From Chloroflexota bacterium (GTDB lineage: Bacteria > Chloroflexota > Dormibacteria > Aeolococcales > Aeolococcaceae): DNA of 32,027 bases. Of this stretch, positions 9,516 through 19,070 are shown piece by piece; the first letter of the stretch is position 1; every line of letters begins with the position of its first letter. Where the stretch lies: NCBI GenBank assembly GCA_005880445.1, contig VBGJ01000039.1, forward strand, positions 1 through 32,027. The letters are read 5' to 3'. A program made the translations under genes and the position numbers. The notes beneath the pieces were generated by a model. It did no database searches and was not told the origin of the DNA. It saw only the letters and a program-made list of their open reading frames with translations.

Positions 9516-10256
9516 ATGTCGGTGCACCAGCCGCCCGTGCACGGATCGGCACCTCCGCATGGCGCAGAGGCGTACGTCCCGGTCGAAGACGTGGCTGAAC
9601 GGCTGGGGTTGCCGCTGGCCATCCTCCTTCGGCGGGTCGAGGCCGGCGACATTCCCGGACGCCGTGTGGAGACTCCTGACGGGGTGCGCTGGAGCATCCG
9701 GCTCAGTGACCTCGGCATAGACCCCGAGGAACCGGAGGGCAACGGTGCCGCACCGGAGCCCGAGCCGGTCGACCTGGTGGGTGCCGCGGCCAGGAACGCG
9801 TGGCCCGACAAGGTGGTGCCCCCTCCCGCCGAGGAGCTCGCCGCGGTGGCGCAGCCTCCTGCCGGCGCGGCGCGCGCCCCTGCGCCCGCACCTCCACAGA
9901 GCGCTGTGACGGCCTCGCAACGGGGGCCGAGCGAGTTGCGGGACGAGATCGGGTCGATGATGCTCGACCCGCGCGAGCTCGTTGCCGGACTGCTCGATCG
10001 ATGGGAGCGGACGCTCGAGCAGCGCATCTATGCCGAGCAGCGGCAGCGGTTCGAGTCCGAGCTCAATGCCAGGCAGAATCTCGTGAAGCAGCTCCAGCTC
10101 GAGCTGCAGACGGCGCGCGCGGAGCACGCCGCGATACAAGCCGAGCGTGATCGCCGCCTGTCGGAACAGGAGCGGCGCGTTGCCCAGATCCAGCGCGAGC
10201 TCGACGCTGCGACGGAGCAGATCACACGCCGTCGCGGTTGGTTCTGGCGGAGGTAG
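9516..10256 (+). CDS. Putative HTH/excisionase-like N-terminus + Pro/Ala-rich linker + coiled coil; unknown function
   Basis: YVPVEDVAERLGLPLAILLRRVEAGDIPGRRVETPDGVRWSIRLSDL resembles MerR/excisionase-type HTH; long Glu/Arg/Gln-rich coiled coil; C-terminal RRRGWFWRR. Confidence 0.65.
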   Translation: MSVHQPPVHGSAPPHGAEAYVPVEDVAERLGLPLAILLRRVEAGDIPGRRVETPDGVRWSIRLSDLGIDPEEPEGNGAAPEPEPVDLVGAAARNAWPDKVVPPPAEELAAVAQPPAGAARAPAPAPPQSAVTASQRGPSELRDEIGSMMLDPRELVAGLLDRWERTLEQRIYAEQRQRFESELNARQNLVKQLQLELQTARAEHAAIQAERDRRLSEQERRVAQIQRELDAATEQITRRRGWFWRR

Positions 10257-10292
10257 ACGCCGCAACGACCGGCGGTCGCTTGGAGGCGTGTC

Positions 10293-12146
10293 GTGGCTGT
10301 TGACGCGGTCGCAGAGATCAAGGCGCGCCTCGACATCGTGGAGGTTGTCGGCGGCTATCTGACGCTGCAGCGAAGCGGGCGGGAGTTCAAGGGCCTCTGT
10401 CCGTTTCATGCGGAGAAGACTCCGTCGTTCACCGTGAGCCAGGAGCGCCAGTTCTGGTATTGCTTCGGCTGTCAGCAGGGCGGTGACCTCTTCGGGTTCG
10501 TCGAGCGCATCGAGCGCGCCGACTTCCGGCAGGCGCTCGAGTTGCTTGCCGACCGCGCCGGCGTCGAGCTGGAATCCACGCAGGGGGGCCCTGCGCGCGG
10601 GGCAGCCCGAGACCGCCGGCGCGCGCTCGAGCTGAACGCCCGAGCCCAGCAGTACTACGAGCACGTCTTGTGGAGCACTCCGGCCGGGGCGCCCGGCCGC
10701 GCGCTGCTCGAAGAGCGCGGCGTCGCCGAGGCGCTGGCCAGGCGGTTCGGCATCGGCTTCGCTCCTGCCGGAGGGGCGGCGGGTGATGCGCTCGTCCGCT
10801 ACCTGACGACCAGGGGCGGCGCCGACGTCCACGAAGGGGTGCAAGCGGGTCTGGCGCAACCATCGCGGGGCGGTCCGTCTCGAGACCGCTTCCGGCACCG
10901 CCTGGTCTTTCCCATTCGTGAGGAGCGCGGGGCGATCCTCGGGTTTGGTGGCCGCGCACTGGGCGACGCGATGCCGAAGTACCTCAACACGCCGGAGACG
11001 GTCGCGTATCACAAGTCCCATGCGATCTTCGGGATCGATCTGGCCCGGCGTGCCATCGAGCGCGAACGCTGTGCGGTGGTGGTCGAGGGGTACTTCGACG
11101 TCCTCGCGGCGCATGCGGCCGGGGTCGAGCACGTCGTGGCGAGCAGCGGGACCGCGCTCGCACGCGAGCAGGTGCGCGCGTTGGGGCGTCATGCGTCGGT
11201 GATCACGCTCTGCTTCGACGGCGACGACGCGGGTCGCGCCGCGGCGTCGCGCGCCGTCGACGTGATCGCGGTGGAAGGCCTGCAGGCTCGCATCTGCGTG
11301 CTGCCTGCCGGCGCCAAGGATCCCGACGACCTCGTGCGGCAAGACCCGGCGGCATTTGCCGCCGCCGTCGCCACCGCGGCACCGGAATGGCAGGTGCTGC
11401 TGGACGGAGCGCTCGCCGGCGCGGAGGGCGGGAGCATCGATGCTCGGCGCGGAGCCGCGGAGCGCGTGGTCACGGTTTTGGCGCGAATCCCGGAGGCGGC
11501 CACACGCGACCTGTACCTGCAGCAGGCGGCGCGCCGCCTCGACATCGGGGCGCGATCGCTTGCCGCAGATCTCGCCCGTGAGGAGCGGCAGCGACCGGGT
11601 CGCCCACCGCGGCTCGTCCTTCCCCCGCCACCGGCCGCTGCAACGGCCGACGAGCCGGCGATGGATGGCGCCGAGGACAGCGGTACGGACGCACACATGC
11701 CGCAATGGGAGGCGTATCTCGGCAGCATCGTGGTGCATCGCCCGGCGCTGGCACACGTGCTGACGCAGGAGCTCGGGCTCGACATCGGTGCGCTGACGCA
11801 TCCGACGGCGCGGCGCATCGTCGAGGTGGCCCTGACCGCAGACGAGAGCGCATTTCCGCTGCACCGCCTGACTCAGCAGGATCAGTCGCACGCGGCCCGC
11901 CTCATGGTGCTCGACGTTCCAGAGCTCGACACCGAGAGCGACCCCGAAGCGCTGGTGCGTGCCATGCAGGACTGCGTGCGCGACGTGCACGAGGCGACCG
12001 CGCTCCGCTCGGCCGCGCTGATCCAGCGCGAGCTGCTGCAAGCAAAGGAAGAGGGTCGCGACGACGAGGTGCGCTTGCTCGCCGCCCGGCTTGCCGCGCT
12101 CGCAGCCGAGGCGCCCCATCTGCGGCACACCCTCTCGACGCGCTGA
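10293..12146 (+). CDS. dnaG: DNA primase DnaG
   Basis: CHC2 zinc finger (LCPFHAEKTPSFTVSQERQFWYCFGCQQGGD), YLNTPETVAYHKSHAIFGI, Toprim VVVEGYFDVLAAHAAG / CFDGDDAGRAAASRA; GGAGG SD upstream of the GTG start. Confidence 0.95.
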   Translation: MAVDAVAEIKARLDIVEVVGGYLTLQRSGREFKGLCPFHAEKTPSFTVSQERQFWYCFGCQQGGDLFGFVERIERADFRQALELLADRAGVELESTQGGPARGAARDRRRALELNARAQQYYEHVLWSTPAGAPGRALLEERGVAEALARRFGIGFAPAGGAAGDALVRYLTTRGGADVHEGVQAGLAQPSRGGPSRDRFRHRLVFPIREERGAILGFGGRALGDAMPKYLNTPETVAYHKSHAIFGIDLARRAIERERCAVVVEGYFDVLAAHAAGVEHVVASSGTALAREQVRALGRHASVITLCFDGDDAGRAAASRAVDVIAVEGLQARICVLPAGAKDPDDLVRQDPAAFAAAVATAAPEWQVLLDGALAGAEGGSIDARRGAAERVVTVLARIPEAATRDLYLQQAARRLDIGARSLAADLAREERQRPGRPPRLVLPPPPAAATADEPAMDGAEDSGTDAHMPQWEAYLGSIVVHRPALAHVLTQELGLDIGALTHPTARRIVEVALTADESAFPLHRLTQQDQSHAARLMVLDVPELDTESDPEALVRAMQDCVRDVHEATALRSAALIQRELLQAKEEGRDDEVRLLAARLAALAAEAPHLRHTLSTR

Positions 12147-12380
12147 GGCCTGTCGGATCCCAATGATGTTTGGTAAATCCCCGGCCGCGGCACCCTCGTT
12201 CCGTGCCGGAACGGTATCGAACACCGCCCTGGAGATCCCGTAGGCCCCGCTTCTGCCGACACCAAACGTATCCCGGCGCGTTAAATAGGATCGAAGGAAG
12301 AGTGAGGGCTGGCCCATCTTGGCGATCACGGCGGACGGCGTCGCCTTCTGTATCCAACCCTTCGGAGATTTGCTGAACCG

Positions 12381-13514
<1,134 letters not shown>

Positions 13515-13553
13515 GGCGCTGTTCCGATCTCGCGATAGACTCCGCTCCATCTG

Positions 13554-13625
13554 TCCGGGTTAGCTCAGCGGTAGAGCAGGCGGCTGTTAACCGCAAGGTC
13601 ACTGGTTCGAATCCAGTACCCGGAG
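13554..13625 (+). tRNA. tRNA-Asn (anticodon GTT)
   Basis: Cloverleaf read by eye: acceptor TCCGGGT/ACCCGGA, D-arm GCTCAGCGGTAGAGC, anticodon loop CTGTTAA (GTT at 13586-13588), T-arm ACTGGTTCGAATCCAGT, discriminator G, CCA not encoded. Confidence 0.95.
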
Positions 13626-13670
13626 CGGCACACGTCCCAGTCAACGTCCCAGCCGGGCTCGCAAGGCCCA

Positions 13671-14489
13671 ATGCAGCAAGGAGCACGCAGCATGTTCAAA
13701 GCCAAGGCACAGACACTGGACGCGTCCCCCGACGCGCCGGGGGAAGAGGCGAAGATGGCCGAATCCGATTCCGTTGAGGTCTCGGGCAGGGCGGATTCGC
13801 CGCCTCCGGCACATGGCGGCGCCGAGCCGTCGGCACCCGCCGCGCCCTCGTGGTCATACCCGTCGGGAATCGTCGCCGGCCGTGACACCCCGCCCGCACC
13901 CAAGAGGGCATCGACACCGCCACCGATGGTCGCGTCGCACGGTCCCGAGGGGAAGCGGCGCTCGCGTGTCGTGGTCATCGCCCTGTCCGTCGTAACGCTC
14001 GGCGTGTACGCGCTGATATGGCACAGCCGCATCAACACCGAAGTCGCCGACTTCGATCCACGGATGCACGTGCGGCCGGGCACGTCGACCCTTGCGGTCA
14101 CTGTTGCGTGGCTGCTCGGTCTCCTCATCTCCCTTGCGGGCGCTGCGCGCATCGTGATCGACACATTGAAGGTGACCCTTCCCTTCGACCCGCACTTCAC
14201 GGTGACGCACGCCTATTTCCTGCTTGGTGGTCTGGTCGTGATCCCATACCTCATGCTGGTGCTGCCGTTCAGCATCGTGGCCATCGTCATGACGCTCGAG
14301 CGTGTGCGGATGGCCGAGGACCGTGCCGGCAAGACCTCGGATGTGCAGATTCGTCCGGTGCGATCGGCGTGCTGGCTGCTGGTGCCCATCGCAGGAGGTC
14401 TCGTGCTCATGAGCGTCATGCAGCGCCGCCTCAATCAAATCTGGGAGATCGCCGCACCGGCGCCGGCGGCGCGCATCAGCCGCTTCTGA
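13671..14489 (+). CDS. DUF4234-like multi-pass membrane protein with long Pro/Ala-rich N-terminus
   Basis: VVVIALSVVTLGVYALIWHSRINTEVADFDP matches the DUF4234 pattern; about four hydrophobic segments. Start may be ATG 13692. Confidence 0.65.
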   Translation: MQQGARSMFKAKAQTLDASPDAPGEEAKMAESDSVEVSGRADSPPPAHGGAEPSAPAAPSWSYPSGIVAGRDTPPAPKRASTPPPMVASHGPEGKRRSRVVVIALSVVTLGVYALIWHSRINTEVADFDPRMHVRPGTSTLAVTVAWLLGLLISLAGAARIVIDTLKVTLPFDPHFTVTHAYFLLGGLVVIPYLMLVLPFSIVAIVMTLERVRMAEDRAGKTSDVQIRPVRSACWLLVPIAGGLVLMSVMQRRLNQIWEIAAPAPAARISRF

Positions 14490-14514
14490 CCAACTGACTA
14501 CACTGGCCACGCAA

Positions 14515-15303
14515 ATGGTCGTATCCATCGCGTGCGTGGCTGGTAAGGGCGGAGTCGGCAAGACGACGACGTGCGCCTCGCTGGCCGGCGCCTTCGCAGA
14601 GCGCGGACGGCGGGTCCTCGCCGTCGACATGGATCCGCAGTCGAACCTCACGTCTGGGCTGGGGTTCAATCCGTACACGCTGCAGCACACAGTCGCGGAC
14701 GTGCTGGTGGAGCCCGCCCACTCAGTCGATGAGGTCGTCGCAAGCACGCGCTGGCAGAACCTCCATCTGCTTCCGGCGAGCCCTGACCTGAGCGCGGTGG
14801 AGGCGGCGCTGCCGACGTCGCTCGATCGCGAGCTCCGCCTTCGTGAACCGCTGCAACGCGATTGCCGCGATTACGACTTCGTCCTGTTCGACACGCCGCC
14901 CAGCTTCGGCTTCCACACGGTGTGCGTGCTTGCCGCCGCCGACTTCGTGCTGATCCCGGTGCAGATGTCGGGATATGCCATCAAAGGATTGAAGGAGACT
15001 CTGCGCACCGTGCACGAGACGCGCCAGCGGCTCAACCCGAGGCTGCGGGTGCTCGGTCTGCTGCCGACGTTCGTCGTGCCCCGGACGCGTTTCTCCCGCG
15101 ACATGCTGGAAGCGTTGAGCGCCATCCCCAACCTGCGCGTGTTCGAGACCGCGATCAAGGTGACCGTCAAGCTGCAGGAGACCGCGCTCGCGGGCGAGCC
15201 CGTGACCGCGTACGCGTCGAGCAGCTACGCCGCCACCGCATACCGTGCCCTCGCCGACGAGGTCCTGAACGCGGTCATCGCGGATGCGGAGCGCGGTGAC
15301 TGA
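14515..15303 (+). CDS. ParA/MinD-family ATPase
   Basis: Deviant Walker A KGGVGKTTTCASLAGAFAERGRRVLAVDMDPQSNLT; YDFVLFDTPPSFGFHTVCVLAAADFVLIPVQ. No ParB in the window. Confidence 0.9.
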   Translation: MVVSIACVAGKGGVGKTTTCASLAGAFAERGRRVLAVDMDPQSNLTSGLGFNPYTLQHTVADVLVEPAHSVDEVVASTRWQNLHLLPASPDLSAVEAALPTSLDRELRLREPLQRDCRDYDFVLFDTPPSFGFHTVCVLAAADFVLIPVQMSGYAIKGLKETLRTVHETRQRLNPRLRVLGLLPTFVVPRTRFSRDMLEALSAIPNLRVFETAIKVTVKLQETALAGEPVTAYASSSYAATAYRALADEVLNAVIADAERGD

Positions 15304-15604
15304 TCTCGATCCCGGGCTTCCGACGGACCCCCGGCCGCCGCGACGCCGCCGCAGTGCCGCGCGAACGCCGGCGCTCGTCGATCCCGCCGACGTGCCGGAG
15401 GACGCCGCCGGCCGCGTCGAGCTGATCGCCATCCGCGCGCCCGCCGACGTCCTCGACTCCGGTGACGCTGCGCCGGCGCCGCCCGCAGGGCCGACCGGCT
15501 GGCTGATGCCGCTCGTGCTGCTGTCGAACGGCTGGGTCGCCGTCGGCGTGCTCGCAGCACTGCTCGTGGTTGTGTTCGTCATCGGCGTGGTCTTCACCCG
15601 CTGA
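15296..15604 (+). CDS. Small protein with C-terminal transmembrane segment(s)
   Basis: ORF 15284..15604, likely GTG start at 15296 overlapping the parA stop; C-terminal VAVGVLAALLVVVFVIGVVFTR hydrophobic. Confidence 0.6.
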   Translation: MTDLDPGLPTDPRPPRRRRSAARTPALVDPADVPEDAAGRVELIAIRAPADVLDSGDAAPAPPAGPTGWLMPLVLLSNGWVAVGVLAALLVVVFVIGVVFTR

Positions 15605-15611
15605 GTGCTCA

Positions 15612-15773
15612 GAACGTCCGATCAGGGGTGACAGCCCACCGGCCGCCCAGGGCGTAAGGAGGTCGCGGTGGCCCCCGCGACCGACGGGAGCGGCAGCGGA
15701 CAGCAGTCAGGCTGTCCGCGCAGCGGCAACCAAGGCGGCCGGTGGGCTGTTACCCGTACTGATACGTCCGTTG
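15612..15773 (+). ncRNA. Candidate structured RNA or MITE-like element (unknown family; strand assumed)
   Basis: 22-bp arms 15626-15647 / 15734-15755 (one G-U), extended by ATCAG 15621-15625 / CTGAT 15759-15763 and AACG 15613-15616 / CGTT 15769-15772; encloses two perfect hairpins 15661-15682 (8 bp) and 15696-15719 (9 bp). Confidence 0.55.
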
Positions 15774-15805
15774 CAGAACCACAGGTGTGAAGTAGCATCG
15801 CCGAC

Positions 15806-16438
15806 GTGGGTCACGCCGACGACGTCGCTGAGCTCGGTGAGGCAGAGCTCATCGCACGGGCGGTCGGGGGCTCGTCGCCGGCGCCTGATCTCGTGGAGAT
15901 GGGGGCGCGCGTGGCGCGGATACCGATGTGGGAGCGTCGCGCGCTCGGTCGGCGGGGGCTCGTGCGCGACCACGGCGTGGGCACGGAGCGGGCCGCGCGG
16001 CTCGAGGCGATCTGGGAGCTGGCCGACCGGTGGTACCCGGATGACCGCCCGTCGGTCGCCGCCCCGCGCGACGCGCTGCTGCTGCTCGAACGGTTGCGCA
16101 CCGCGAGGCGCGAGGAAGTGGTCGTGCTGTTGCTCGACGCGCGCCATCGGCCGCTGGGCGTCGAAACCGTCGCCGTGGGTACGGTCAACGCATCGCGGCT
16201 GCAGCCGCGGGACGTCTTTGCCCCAGCGTTGCGCAGTGGCGCAGTTGCAGTCATTATCGGCCATAACCATCCGAGCGGCGACTCATCGCCGAGCCGCGCA
16301 GATCGCACCGTCACCGCGGCACTCCGCGCCGCGGGCGAGCTGCTCGGCGTGTCGGTGCTCGACCATGTGATCGTCACGAAGCGCGGACATCATTCGTTTC
16401 GCGACGCCGAGGCGTGGGACGTCGAGGCCGTGGCGTGA
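15806..16438 (+). CDS. radC: RadC-family JAB/MPN domain protein
   Basis: JAMM motif GHNHPSGDSSPSRAD followed by LLGVSVLDHVIVTKRGHHSFRD. GTG start. Confidence 0.9.
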   Translation: MGHADDVAELGEAELIARAVGGSSPAPDLVEMGARVARIPMWERRALGRRGLVRDHGVGTERAARLEAIWELADRWYPDDRPSVAAPRDALLLLERLRTARREEVVVLLLDARHRPLGVETVAVGTVNASRLQPRDVFAPALRSGAVAVIIGHNHPSGDSSPSRADRTVTAALRAAGELLGVSVLDHVIVTKRGHHSFRDAEAWDVEAVA

Positions 16439-16456
16439 CGAGGAGGGCGGCGCCGT

Positions 16457-17650
16457 CTACGCGAAGGCGTCTTCGCCGGTGAGCGCCTTGCCAATGACGA
16501 GCGTGTGCACCTCCTCGGTTCCTTCGTAGGTCAGCACCGACTCGAGGTTTGCCATGTGCCGCGCCACCGGGTACTCGAGGGTGACGCCGTTGGCCCCGAG
16601 CACCGTGCGCGCGCTCCTGGCGATGTCGAGTGCTGTTCGCACATTGGCGCGCTTGGCGAGCGACACCATCACCGGATGCGCCCGGCCTTCGTCCTTGAGC
16701 ACACCGAGGCGGTGCACCAGAAGCCGTCCGTGCACGATGGCCGTCGCCATGTCGACAAGCTTCTGCTGCGTCAGCTGGTATGCGGCGATCGGCTTGCCGA
16801 ACGCGATTCGCTGCCGGCTGTATTCGAGCGCTGACTCGTAGCAGGCGCGGGCCGAGCCCATAGCGCCCCACGCCACGCCGTATCGAGCTTCGCTGAGGCA
16901 CGAGAGCGGTCCGCGGAGCCCGCGAACGCCGGGCAGCACCGCGTCGGCGGGAACGCGCACCGATTCAAACGAAAGCTCCGAGGTCACCGACGCGCGCAAT
17001 GAAAGCTTGCGATGCACGTCCGTCGCGCTGAAGCCGCGGCTGCCGCGCTCCACCAGAAATCCGCGCACACCGCCGTCGGTTTCGGCCCATACGACGGCGA
17101 CATCGGCGATCGACCCGTTGGTGATCCACATCTTCGTGCCGTCGATGATCCAGTCGTCGCCATCGCGTCGCGCCCGCGTGCGCATCGACGAGGGATCCGA
17201 GCCGGCGTCGGGCTCAGTGAGCCCGAAGCATCCGATGGCGCGCCCGGCCGCCATCTCCGGCAGCCAGCGCTGCTTCTGCTCCTCGCTCCCGTACGCGTGG
17301 ATCGGGAACATGACCAGCGACCCTTGCACGGAAACGAAGGATCGCAGCCCGCTGTCACCCGCCTCGAGCTCTTCGCTCGCGACGCCGTACGCCAGCGCCG
17401 TCGCACCCGCGCAGCCGTACCCGTGCAGGTGCATGCCGAGCAGCCCCATCTCGGCAAGCCCTGGGACGAGCTCGATGGGGAAGGTGCCCGCGTCGAAATG
17501 GTCGCTGATCACCGGTAGCGCGCGTTCGCGCACAAAGGTGCGCACCGTCTCGCGAACCAGCCGTTCGTCATCGCCGGCGAGCTCGTCGATCGCGTAGATG
17601 TCGCGCGGATCCAGCTCCGTGGTCTCGGCGGCTCGCTCCCGAAGTGCCAT
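16457..17650 (-). CDS. Acyl-CoA dehydrogenase (glutaryl-CoA dehydrogenase-like)
   Basis: GCFGLTEPDAGSDPSSMRTRARRDGDDWIIDGTKMWITNG; C-terminal GANGVTLEYPVARHMANLESVLTYEGTEEVHTLVIGKALTG. Confidence 0.9.
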   Translation of the reverse strand: MALRERAAETTELDPRDIYAIDELAGDDERLVRETVRTFVRERALPVISDHFDAGTFPIELVPGLAEMGLLGMHLHGYGCAGATALAYGVASEELEAGDSGLRSFVSVQGSLVMFPIHAYGSEEQKQRWLPEMAAGRAIGCFGLTEPDAGSDPSSMRTRARRDGDDWIIDGTKMWITNGSIADVAVVWAETDGGVRGFLVERGSRGFSATDVHRKLSLRASVTSELSFESVRVPADAVLPGVRGLRGPLSCLSEARYGVAWGAMGSARACYESALEYSRQRIAFGKPIAAYQLTQQKLVDMATAIVHGRLLVHRLGVLKDEGRAHPVMVSLAKRANVRTALDIARSARTVLGANGVTLEYPVARHMANLESVLTYEGTEEVHTLVIGKALTGEDAFA

Positions 17651-17693
17651 CGCCCGGCCATTATGGTCGGGGGCCGTGGCGCCCGCGTTCGGG

Positions 17694-18113
17694 CTACGCG
17701 GCGACCGGCAGCCCTGCTTCGATCAGCTGCGCTCGCAGCGTCGTGGCTGTGGCGAATCCGACATTGATGTGCCGGACCGTCTGCTCTGCGTCCAGCACGA
17801 CGGTGGTCGGGAGCGACATCACGCGGTAGCGCCGCGCCAGGCCGGGCTCGGACGCGACGTCCACCTCGCGGATCTGCACAGAGGCGTCGAGCCCCGTGGC
17901 GAGCGCGCGCAGGGCGGGCTCCTGCGCCGTGTGGCAGATGGTGCAGTTCGCGCCGGTGAAGTAGAGGATCGACGGGGCCGCCCGGCGTGACACGTGCGTC
18001 TCGACAACCTGGCCGAGCAGCACCAGCTGCCTGTTCCGCTGCACGCGTAATACCAGCGCAACGCCGCCGACGACGGCGATCGCGATCAGGGGAGCGAGGG
18101 CCAGCAGGCTCAT
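17694..18113 (-). CDS. Membrane-anchored thioredoxin-family protein
   Basis: N-terminal TM (LLALAPLIAIAVVGGVALVL); active site GANCTICHTA; cis-Pro region RVMSLPTTVVLD. ATGA overlap with the upstream DUF4395 gene. Confidence 0.85.
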   Translation of the reverse strand: MSLLALAPLIAIAVVGGVALVLRVQRNRQLVLLGQVVETHVSRRAAPSILYFTGANCTICHTAQEPALRALATGLDASVQIREVDVASEPGLARRYRVMSLPTTVVLDAEQTVRHINVGFATATTLRAQLIEAGLPVAA

Positions 18114-18571
18114 GCGGCCGAGGCGCGGGACAGCGGCAGGACGCCGAGCTTCACCAGCTGTGCATACACGATGCAGCCGACGCAGAGGTTGAATGCGAAG
18201 TTGAGGAAGGCGAGCACCACCACGATCCAGGCGAGCACCCATGCGACGACGAGCGCGCTCGCCAGCGCGGCGATGCTGGCGCCCGCGAGAAAGACGCCGC
18301 CGAGCAGTTGGGCGAAGCGGTGCGGAGCGGGATCCTCGTGTACCACCCGCGGCCTCACGATGCCCCAGGGCTTGAGCGCGTGGAGGTACAGGAGACGCGG
18401 AGCGTTGAGCTGGGGCGACACCATACCAGCGAGCATCATCACCGCGAGCACCGGCAGCACCACCGCCGCCTGATTGTGCGCGAGCCCCACGACGTGGGCG
18501 GCAACGATACCGACCATCAGGATCACCTGGTTGACCTTGAGGACGCTTCGATCGAACGGGACCGCCTTCAT
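18110..18571 (-). CDS. DUF4395-like membrane protein
   Basis: MKAVPFDRSVLKVNQ..., four hydrophobic segments, C-terminal NFAFNLCVGCIVYAQL CxxC; coupled by ATGA overlap to the thioredoxin gene. Confidence 0.75.
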   Translation of the reverse strand: MKAVPFDRSVLKVNQVILMVGIVAAHVVGLAHNQAAVVLPVLAVMMLAGMVSPQLNAPRLLYLHALKPWGIVRPRVVHEDPAPHRFAQLLGGVFLAGASIAALASALVVAWVLAWIVVVLAFLNFAFNLCVGCIVYAQLVKLGVLPLSRASAA

Positions 18572-18653
18572 GATCGCGAAAGCATAGTGCAACGGTCGGG
18601 TTTCCGGTCGCGTGGTCCAACCACCACTCTGACGTGCGAGAGTTGGCACCGAC

Positions 18654-19070
18654 GTGAGTCTCGAGGGCACTCCCACCGCCGCGAACATTCGCGAGGCCTT
18701 CGCGCGTGAGGCGCAGGCTGCGCTGCGCTCTCTGTACTTCGCCCGCCGCGCCGATGTCGAGGGCCATGCCGACGTCGCGGCGTACCTTCGCGCCCTCGCT
18801 GATGGCGAGGCGGGACACGGCTTCGGGCATCTCGAGTTCCTCGAAGAGGCCGCGGATCCGCTGGCAGGCGCGGGAGACACGCGCGGCAACCTGGACAGTG
18901 CAATCGCCGAAGCGGAGGCAAATGCCGCCGCCTACGAAGCGCACGCGACGGCGGCGCGCAAGGGCCGCCTCCCTGACGTCGCGGAGTGGTTCGAGTCCGT
19001 GGCCGCCGCGGAGCATGCTCACGTCGTGCAGCTGACCCGCGTGCGTCGCGCACTGGACGAGCACGAGTAG
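18654..19070 (+). CDS. Rubrerythrin-like diiron protein (no rubredoxin domain)
   Basis: REAFAREAQAALRSLYFARRADVEGHADVAAYLRALADGEAGHGFGHLEFL...ESVAAAEHAHVVQL (ExxH motifs). GTG start. Confidence 0.82.
   Translation: MSLEGTPTAANIREAFAREAQAALRSLYFARRADVEGHADVAAYLRALADGEAGHGFGHLEFLEEAADPLAGAGDTRGNLDSAIAEAEANAAAYEAHATAARKGRLPDVAEWFESVAAAEHAHVVQLTRVRRALDEHE

Noticed and set aside
12168-12267. 7-bp inverted repeat GTTTGGT/ACCAAAC in the dnaG-rpoD intergenic region
   Set aside because: Short arms about 86 nt apart; expected by chance at this length and not supported by further pairing.
13633-13655. Direct repeat ACGTCCCAG twice just after tRNA-Asn
   Set aside because: Only two short copies; no array, no attachment-site evidence (no integrase nearby).
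15612-15773. Interpretation of the structured element as an integron attC site
   Set aside because: Ends do not fit the RYYYAAC/GTTRRRY consensus and no integron integrase or cassette structure is present.
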